The position numbers and the translations under genes were made by a program. Shown here piece by piece: positions 56,326 through 64,000 of a stretch of 64,000 nt of DNA. This stretch comes from Isoperla grammatica (taxonomy: Eukaryota; Arthropoda; Insecta; Plecoptera; Perlodidae). Within the stretch, counting starts at the first letter, position 1. Each line of letters starts with the position of its first letter. The stretch lies in NCBI GenBank assembly GCA_945910005.1, contig OX246746.1:43187886-43251885 (forward strand). The letters run 5' to 3'. The notes below the pieces were generated by a model, which worked only from the letters and a program-made list of their open reading frames with translations, was not told where the DNA came from and did no database searches.

Positions 56326-58494
56326 TCATATTGTTCCAACTTTGAATGAAAGCATGAATAATGGCCCAGCTCCAATCTACGACAACAATTTCAAAAATTG
56401 GCCATTTTTGGGGAGTTCGTTTAGTACAGAAATATTTGAACTGGGATAAGAAAGCTACTATACTGGCAGTAGAATGACTTGCACTTATCAATTCAAGTAA
56501 TGGGAATACCTTATTTCCTACATTGACGACGCGTAATAAAAAATGCGTTTACTTTCAAACTTAATTGGTTTTCGAACCACCTTGCCCGTCGCATCAAAGT
56601 GCAATTCACGAACCTTCTTCATAATGATACTCACTCCACATATACACACTAAGAGGCACGCCCACATTCTGAATATAGCGCTGGCTTTTGTCGCGCTTTA
56701 GATCGACTAAATAGCGGACCACCATGACTATTATATCGTCATGTGGATAATAATCGCCCTCCGAGTTGGATTCACTCTTCGCCTTTTGCAGGACATGCAG
56801 GGGGAATACTTGACCCAAATTACCACTTTCAAGTAACCCAACATCCATCGATGTTATAAAGACTTTAGGTGACAGGCAGAAGGCTTTTTTATTAACAAAG
56901 TCTGCTTTAATTCTGTCCGTTCGTTTCCCGCGAAACGATTATACACTCTCATGAGGATTTTTGGGATGATTTTCCACAAGACTTCCACAACTTTGTACCG
57001 CCACACTTAAAGCTTCATCTAACATTGAAACAACTAGGAAAACGCTCCGCGTTGACAGATGAGCGATTGTTTTCAATGTATCAAATCAAATAAATCATTT
57101 GCATATTATCATATTACTTAAAAAAAAAAAAATACCTTTATAATAAACATATGATTTTTTTACAAGAAGGCGGATCAAGTTACAGCCTTATAACTTAAGT
57201 ATATTGTTTCTTGATATGTTGCCAATAAACGCACGAAATATTATTTAAATCCGTTAAGAAGTTTTCTTTAAAGAAATTAAAACCTTCAAGTTGATGGATT
57301 TCCGCATAATTTCATTCGACCGTGGTCTACTCAACAACAATACCACTGTTTCGCACCTTGATGCCTTGGAACGTTAGAACACAACTTATGTTTAATAGGG
57401 CACTAGCAACACCGAAAGACAACAATGGAACAAATGAATTGAACTGATGGACAAACCATCAGCTGTCAAAATAATAAAATTGCAACCATAGAAATAAAAA
57501 CTAGTGTAGCAATAGTAACTGCTCGCCATTTAAAACTTTTAACGATAGACAACGACTAAGTGAAAGTTTTGTATGTGTATTTGTTTGTTTTTTGTTTTGT
57601 TTTCCAAAATCAGACGAAATTATTTTTTGACAGATTGTTGTTTGTCCATCGATTCAATTCATTTGTTTCATTGTTGTCTTTTGGTGTTGCTAGTGCCCTA
57701 TACGCTTATCATATTCTGTCTAGCACTAGAATGCAGTTTGCTCGCGTCAACAAGTCCATCAACTGTCACATTGTGAAGTGGTACCCTATTACAAAAGAAC
57801 CTTCTTCTCTCCATTCGCGAGAGTTGCGTAATGTGTTCTTTGCTGACAACAGGTGGTCTGTACTGTTCGAGATGTTTGATTCATTATTGGTGATTGCCCG
57901 ACGCACCTGAGTGAAACCAACATTCCGAAAAGGATTCCAAATTGTATCAACCCAATCCACCATATAATCTACATTATGTCCTCGTTCTTCGTTAAATACA
58001 CCAGCGGCCCTTAAGGCCCAATGGTACATGGGGTACCGTACTACTCTCCAGAACCAAGAATTTCGAATTTAACTCTACGGGACGACTCCTGGGATGCTCG
58101 AAATTCATTCATTCGAAATTCAATTTGAAAATCACACCCCCGTGTTAGGCATTTGTTGCGAATCACCGAGAAATATACGCCATCTTTTGCACCACTAATG
58201 CTTTCGTGGTTGATTTTGCGAGATTCTATGTTCGAAAACTGACAAAATTTGACATCCGCTATTAACATACCCGATACGAACTGTTTCTCCAATAAATGCA
58301 AATCTGTATCCTGTATGTAACAGGCTAACCATTCTCCAATCGTAAAATACCCAGCATTAATTACTCGATTGGACATAGGCTCACCATCGAGAGGAACAAA
58401 GTCAACTTTACCTTCTTTCACTTTACATACTCGATTTACTTGTTTATCATAACAATTCATCGATTTATTCGAAACCATAATATTACCTTCTGTC
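56326..58494 (-). pseudogene. Broken protein-coding gene between inverted satellite arrays, possibly viral capsid-like
   Basis: A minus-strand gene remnant fills this segment. It starts with the ATG at 58496-58494, at the satellite junction. The first frame is open to a stop at 58041; a 1-2 base shift there leads into another frame open to a TGA at 57766. The 305-bp element at 57396-57700 comes next. Coding-like sequence resumes at about 57030-56606, with an in-frame stop near 56950 and a shift near 56610, and a last open part ends at a TAG near 56512. The product would be about 500-650 residues and is rich in aromatic and charged residues; there are no transmembrane segments or zinc fingers. 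I do not recognise it securely. The Trp/Tyr-rich, beta-type composition and single-gene context would fit a structural protein of a small DNA virus such as a parvovirus (densovirus), but that is a guess. Confidence 0.5.
57396..57700. mobile_element. 305-bp inverted-repeat element (hAT-like MITE) inside the broken gene
   Basis: The left arm from 57396 (TAGGGCACTAGCAACACCG) and the inverted right arm ending at 57700 match over about 80 bp with few differences; a ~145-bp loop lies between. TATGTTTA (57387-57394) and TACGCTTA (57701-57708) could be an 8-bp duplication with two mismatches. The TAGGG start suits hAT. Confidence 0.7.
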
Positions 58495-58496
58495 AT

Positions 58497-59790
58497 TTTT
58501 TTAATGTACAAATATTATCTATCTTCACTACTTAGTGACCAGTTGTACAAGCATATGTGCGATAAAGTTTAATATTATACAATATTTTTTTTTTGTATGA
58601 AGGAACATTTGCCCCCAAAAACCGACTATACAGCGCGATTAATACAACAAACAACTACTCAAATCATTTTTTGAATGTACAAATATTATCTATCTGCACT
58701 ACTTAGTGACCAGTTGTATAATGATATGTGCGATAAAGTTTAATATTATACAATATTTTGTTTTGTATGAAGGAACATTTGCCCCCAAAAACCGACTATA
58801 CAGCGCGATTAATACAACAATCAACTACTCAAATCATTTTTTGAATGTACAAATATTATCTATCTGCACTACTTAGTGACCAGTTGTATAAGCATATGTG
58901 CGATAAAGTTTAATATTATACAATATTTTTTTTTTGTATGAAGGAACATTTTCCCCCAAAAACCGACTATACAGCGCGATTAATACAACAAACAACTACT
59001 TAAATCATTTTTTGAATGTACAAATATTATCTATCTGCACTACTTAGTGACCAGTTGTATAATGATATGTGCGATAAAGTTTAATATTATACAATATTTT
59101 GTTTTGTATGAAGGAACATTTGCCCCCAAAAACCGACTATACAGCGCGATTAATACAACAATCAACTACTCAAATCATTTTTTGAATGTACAAATATTAT
59201 CTATCTGCACTTCTTAGTGACCAGTTGTATAAGCATATGTGCGATAAAGTTTAATATTATACAATATTTTTTTTTTGTATGAAGGAACATTTGCCCCCAA
59301 AAACCGACTATACAGCGCGATTAATACAACAATCAGCTACTCAAATCATTTTTTGAATGTACAAATATTAACTATCTGCACTTCTTAGTGACCAGTTGTA
59401 TAAGCATATGTGCGATAAAGTTTAATATTATACAATATTTTTTTTTTGTTTGAAGGAACATTTGCCCCCAAAAACCGACTATACAGCGCGATTAATACAA
59501 CAATCAGCTACTCAAATCATTTTTTGAATGTACAAATATTAACTATCTGCACTACTTAGTTACCAGTTGTGTAATCATATGTGCGATAAAGTTTCTTAAG
59601 TTTATTATTATACAATGTATTTTTTTTTAATGAAGGAACATTTGCACCCAAAATCCGACTAGACTGCACAATTAGTACAACAAATTACTACCAAAATCAT
59701 TTTTTTGAATGTTTAAATATTATGTATCTGTACTACTTTGGGATTGGTTATGTGCGATTTAGTTTATTATTATACAATAATCCTGCTACA
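58497..59790 (-). repeat. ~170-bp satellite, about 7.6 copies, inverted orientation
   Basis: The reverse complement of the monomer seen at 47735-56325. Copies near the gene are typical; those after 59580 diverge progressively, with the last one hardly recognisable near 59770. Together the two arrays point toward the central gene remnant. Confidence 0.97.
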
Positions 59791-59938
59791 CAGCATTATA
59801 GGCAAAAATGGCACACTTATTTCCTACTATAATTGAACTTTTTTATTTAGAATACATTGTATGTATTTTTTTATCGAGTTTACATGTTATTAGTTTTCTT
59901 ATCGCTATACAATAATTTGTTTATTAGAAGTTTGTTTT

Positions 59939-60103
59939 CTATTTTTGTTTAAAATGGGCGCCGTCAGCGTACAGCCTTCTGTATTTCTCTTCATTGTCAC
60001 CGTACACACCCGTAGGTATGGATCGCACTTGTGTGGGAGTGCAGATGAGGATGTGCAGACGTTTTCCATCCTGTCGTAATTTTTGTCTTGATATGGTAGG
60101 CAT
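59939..60103 (-). CDS. 54-codon open frame beside the inverted satellite, unrecognised
   Basis: From the ATG at 60103 (minus) the frame reads MPTISRQKLRQDGKRLHI and later GVYGDNEEKYRRLYADGAHF, and ends with TAG at 59939-59941. Its composition (balanced charges, GVYGDNEEKY) is more protein-like than the surrounding sequence. I do not recognise it. It may be part of an element related to the central gene. Confidence 0.3.
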   Translation of the reverse strand: MPTISRQKLRQDGKRLHILICTPTQVRSIPTGVYGDNEEKYRRLYADGAHFKQK

Positions 60104-60154
60104 GGAGGTTTTTACCAAAGACTGCTATTCATATCGTTGCAATCTGACTTCGAC

Positions 60155-60812
60155 TAGCCTAGGCCTAGGCGTAGGTATAGGCTTTTATGATAGGTAAAGC
60201 GTTTCAGTAAGTGAGAAATAGGCCTAGGCCTAGTCTTCCTCGAGGCATTGTCCATGGCCCTAGGCCTAGCCCGGCTACGTCTTCGTTGATATAATAATAG
60301 CCTATAATAAACTGAAACATTACCCAAATCGCTTTCAAAATAAATTAAGATACATATTGTTAACACACATTCATGGTCTCATTATAACCATATACCATAC
60401 ATATTTGTAATAAACCTTAGCCTAGACTAGGCCTAGCTATGCGTCGTAGGCAGGCCATTCAGTAGGCCTAGGCCACTGGCCAACATAGAAACTGCAATGA
60501 AATGAACACCATAACCTCACTTCGGTTTCCATGACAATTGCAGTTACTGCCAGTCTAGGCCTAGGCCTAGGCCTATGACCTAAACTCGCTGTTAACGTGT
60601 TGATCGAATGAACTAAGTTCGCTGCATCCGTGTGCAGCGTGTTGAATGGACCCACTTTCCTCTATTAGCGAAGTGTGTATGAAAGTATTTCGTTATCGTA
60701 ATAGTTGCCGGGCTATTACAGAACGGCCTATAGCATTGTTGGCAAATTAGGCATATGACACATCAAACCTAAATATAATCTTTTTATTTCCATCACTAGG
60801 CCTAGGCCTAGG
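60155..60812. repeat. Second TAGGCC-rich zone
   Basis: GGCCTAGGCCTAGG-type strings occur at 60159, 60221, 60258, 60428, 60465, 60555 and 60799, as in 45.3-46.4 kb. Confidence 0.8.
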
Positions 60813-62277
60813 CTATGTTTATCAAGTGGGCTAAATCCAGATATATCTTAATGTGCATTGAGATCAGTATGGCTTTGTTTGCTATGTTATTATTATTAAG
60901 CTATATTGGAAGCTCGTTCATAACTGCTGTTATGATAGGCTATGATCATAGAAAAGCATCTTCAAGAGGCTGTGGTTGCGGGATTTCTCATTGCACTCTG
61001 CTCAGTTCTATGTATAGACTGGGCTATTTTTTTGTCAAAGCAAGCTAGTGCAGTATCAAAACCGAAGCAAAGTAAACTGGAGCTTGTGTGTTTAGTAGAC
61101 AACGTAACTGGGAGTGGTCTGTGTGTCCCTTAACTCATTCTGCTTGACAAGACTTACTCAATAGGGATTTGTGGGCTTAGACCTAGGCAGCCCTTAATGG
61201 CAAGCATTATCAAAATCGTATTTTAGGCATACTCCCAACCATAGGCATAGCCTAGGCTTACCTAAAACCTGGGTCTAGGTAAGATCTGCTTAGAAACAGT
61301 TTTGTAATGTGGCTACATAGTAGATTCACACATTGTCTCTGAGGCCTAGTTCTTAATCATGTGTGTGATATTTAGCATAGAAGTAGAAGTTTGGTAAGTG
61401 AAGCTTACACCTGAGCAACATTTTGAGAGAAAAAAAGAAATTTTTGGACACAACTAACCAGATTGGGCTGGCTCCATCTACCGTACATAAGTATAGGCCT
61501 ATAAATATATAGGTGTACATATTGAGTAGTGCTGTCCACAGGTGTGCGAATATCCCATTGTTAAAAGACAGACCCTGGTAATGGTCCGTAAGCCGTAAGG
61601 TAAATAAGCCGTAAGCCGATGGATACTCATTTGACTAGTAGGCTATTCGTCCAAATTAAATTCATAGCCTACCTAAGTCGCCGGATAGTCTTTCTCACTG
61701 GTCAGCACCCAATGGCAGTAGCTCTATGTGGTTCATCATTAAATAAGCTTGAGTTCCATTTGTGTCTAGTCTTGTGACAAAACCCGAGTCTCTCCCCGCC
61801 CTACCCTCAACTGCACTCGTCACTAAGCATGCATTACCATTCATTGTTCAGGCCTACATATTTATTGACTTTATTCTGTTCCTAATTAAAGGTACCCGGG
61901 AAGCATTTGTGTGTAAGTGCAGCATAAAAAAGCACGTTGCATGTCGATCACTAAACTGTAGATTGACTTTATGCTGTGCACTCTATTATTAACTGACAAA
62001 GCCACGCTAGGTGCCTACCGTAAAAATTAGACAGTTTATACTGAAGAGCAATCTCCATGCAATATTTTAAAATAGCTTTAAATGAGAAGAAATACTGTGT
62101 AGTAAAGTTCAAATTGTTTAGCCTATACAAAATTGGTAAGGTATTGTAAACATAGGCCACCAGTAGGCCTACTTCTCGTTCTGAGGTTTCAATTAAAATT
62201 TTTGATTTGTGCCTTTTCCACATGACCTCAGGATGTGTGTACTATAAGAGTTTTATTGTAAATATTAATGTTGTCCC
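60813..62277. other. Unassigned stretch
   Basis: Two overlapping short frames at 60815-61133 contain a hydrophobic segment (AVVAGFLIALCSVLCIDW) but have no other support. 61590-61620 contains GTAAGCCGTAAGG repeats. No gene is called. Confidence 0.35.
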
Positions 62278-62285
62278 AAGCCTAC

Positions 62286-62419
62286 TTTACAGATGCTTTC
62301 GTCACAGGCGAGGGGCTCGTAGCCAATCAGCGATTGGTATTTGTGACTTGTGTGGGCTTGTCTCTGGCGGTTCGCTGGTTGGCTACGAGCCCCTCGCCTA
62401 TAACGAAAGCATATGTAAG
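62286..62419. repeat. 134-bp hairpin MITE
   Basis: CGAGGGGCTCGTAGCCAA on the left and its complement TTGGCTACGAGCCCCTCG on the right belong to ~45-bp arms (62286-62332 and 62373-62419) with a 40-bp loop. TA lies at each edge. Too short to code; probably a small TIR element. Confidence 0.75.
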
Positions 62420-64000
62420 GCAGTCTTCGGTCAAGTATACATTCAAGTTTAGGCTAGTCACGAGTCATGCAATATCCCATCAGCTTTCTACTACAGTATT
62501 TAACTCACATCTCTGAGGCCACAAGGTAACTGTTTAGATCCTAATACTTGACTTGGTAAACAGTTATTCTTGGCTAATGTGTATGTTAAAAGCTAACTGT
62601 TAATAATAAATACACTTGGCAACAGTTTTAGCTTTTAGTTTAAAGACCCATCTTATTTTAAATAGTCTAGAAATCCTTTGAATGGTTGAAATTTTAGTTT
62701 TACTGATAGGTGCCTAGGTAGGCCTAACTAAAGTTTGTTAATACTATCTTTATATAGCTAGGTAATGGTAGTATTAGATAGTGCTTCACTTATTGAAATT
62801 AAACATGAGATTTAATGTTCCTTGATCTTTTGCACCTATGGTTGTTGGTAGATGACTACCCAATCTAAGGTTCGGTTGTTGGCTGTAGACCACTCGATGT
62901 ACTCGAAACTCTAATCAACCCTGATCTAGAATAAGCCGTTCGTTGGACATTCTGTTCAAGATCAGTGTACTCGAACTCCGTTCTTTTGGAATCAAGTTGA
63001 TTGATCTATGGTTCATTCCGATTCAAGTTCCAACCTATGTCCATCATAAGGTAAATGCCTGAACCATGTGAGTCACCCTGAACTGGTTTATAACTGAATC
63101 GGACAGAGTTTAGAGTAGGCAGATCATTACTTTCTTATTCTGTCTGAATAGGAGTAAGATGCTGTGCGCATCATAACATAAGATCTTGTATCGGTGCTGC
63201 AACAACTACGTTTATCGTTTCCATATTGTCCTTGGAACTAGATTCCAAGTTTGAGAATAATTGGCTTTCATAACTGTCATCATTTAAGAAGTTTTAAATC
63301 CAATGCCGCTCTGAGGTTTCGGTCGAGCCGAACAACGAGGGTCTAAATTATCCTGACGTTTTCATATTTTCCAGAGATATCTCATGTGACAATATTATTA
63401 CAAAGGCAGTGTGTAGGCCTACTTCAAATAAACCTGTCAAGATCTTTTTTTTTCACTTGCTAGGGTTATTATTGGTGGGCGACAATAAAATGAGAGTGCT
63501 TTCAGAAATAAAGGTTGACTCACAACCTATCAAAAGTTGCTCTCAACTTGCGAGTTAGCAAGTAGAAGTTTGGAGGATTGAAAGTGAGTACGGTCAATGC
63601 ACAAATGCCTCGAAAGTTGCAAGTTTTATCAATTATCTATTGTGCACTACAGTATTAGCCAAAAATAACCTCGGTTACCGAGACTTCTTTTTTTAGTTAA
63701 AAACATTTGCTCCCAAGTCCTCTGTTAAATGTAAAGTTTGTACAAGTAACTCCTAGGAGAAAGCACAACCATTTAGGTGTTACAATGTCCGTTAGGTGGG
63801 AATGTTTCTTTGGTGGGAACAGGTGCCAGTCTGTTAAAGGAAGGAAAATAATTGGCCTAGAACAGTGGTGGGTAATCTATTGGCAATTTATTTCAAACCA
63901 ATTAGTACATCTAAGTTTATTGAAAAAAAACGCTCATCTGGCAACGCAGAGCATTTTCCTAGTAAATTGGAAATAGGATAAAGGAACAGCTCTTGTATTC
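62420..64000. other. Non-coding stretch to the window end
   Basis: About 1.6 kb with no motif-supported frame, RNA gene or repeat boundary. A frame at 63707-63976 is probably chance. Confidence 0.4.

Noticed and set aside
57560..57910. 116-residue plus-strand frame
   Set aside because: It overlaps the inverted-repeat element and is antisense to the broken gene; its hydrophobic composition is that of a shadow frame.

Overview
The window is animal nuclear DNA. It is AT-rich, has no operon structure or dense coding, and contains spliced exon-like segments, microsatellites, satellite arrays and several classes of eukaryotic transposon: an I-like LINE with AP endonuclease, reverse transcriptase and RNase H, a Penelope-like element with a GIY-YIG domain, Ty3/Gypsy gag, and hAT, piggyBac, pogo-like and THAP-associated DNA elements. 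It is most likely an invertebrate. The LINE type and the tRNA-derived SINE would suit an arthropod, and the very frequent TAGGCCTA motif occurs in several marine and hemimetabolous lineages. The species cannot be fixed from the sequence. No complete host gene is visible, only a few isolated candidate exons.

Layout. 1-1012 is a 79-bp minisatellite and 1275-6479 a 50-bp minisatellite of about 104 copies. 7800-8710 is a 126-bp repeat that stays open in one frame. A candidate host exon lies at 10708-11016 (minus). 12650-21702 holds three copies of related LINEs, two on plus and one on minus, and each is interrupted by a different DNA element with an 8-bp target duplication. 22673-24127 is a hAT element with a BED-finger remnant. 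24454-29741 is bounded by matching inverted repeats and an 8-bp duplication; it contains a THAP exon, a 611-bp foldback, (TAA)n tracts and long C/G runs. 29838-29993 (minus) is a clean exon candidate. 30299-30771 is a piggyBac-derived miniature element. 33470-36321 is a nest of inverted-repeat elements. 39118-40333 is the 5' end of a Gypsy element, 40560-41240 a hAT miniature element, 41994-42305 a candidate first coding exon, and 43383-44133 a Penelope-like fragment. The TAGGCC-rich stretches at 45.2-46.4 kb and 60.1-61.3 kb carry no convincing genes.

The most unusual object spans 47735-59790. About 50 copies of a ~170-bp satellite face right, and about 7.6 copies of the same satellite face left. 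Between them, on the minus strand, is a ~2.2-kb segment with the remains of a protein-coding gene. That gene's start codon coincides with an ATG present in every satellite monomer, so the satellite looks like an amplified 5' region of the captured gene. The gene is broken by frameshifts, stops and a 305-bp inverted-repeat insertion. It may be an old viral structural-protein gene (a parvovirus/densovirus-like VP is one possibility), but this is not established.

The genes here do not form a pathway. The region is layered transposon insertion and tandem amplification, and exact target duplications give the order of events at several places.
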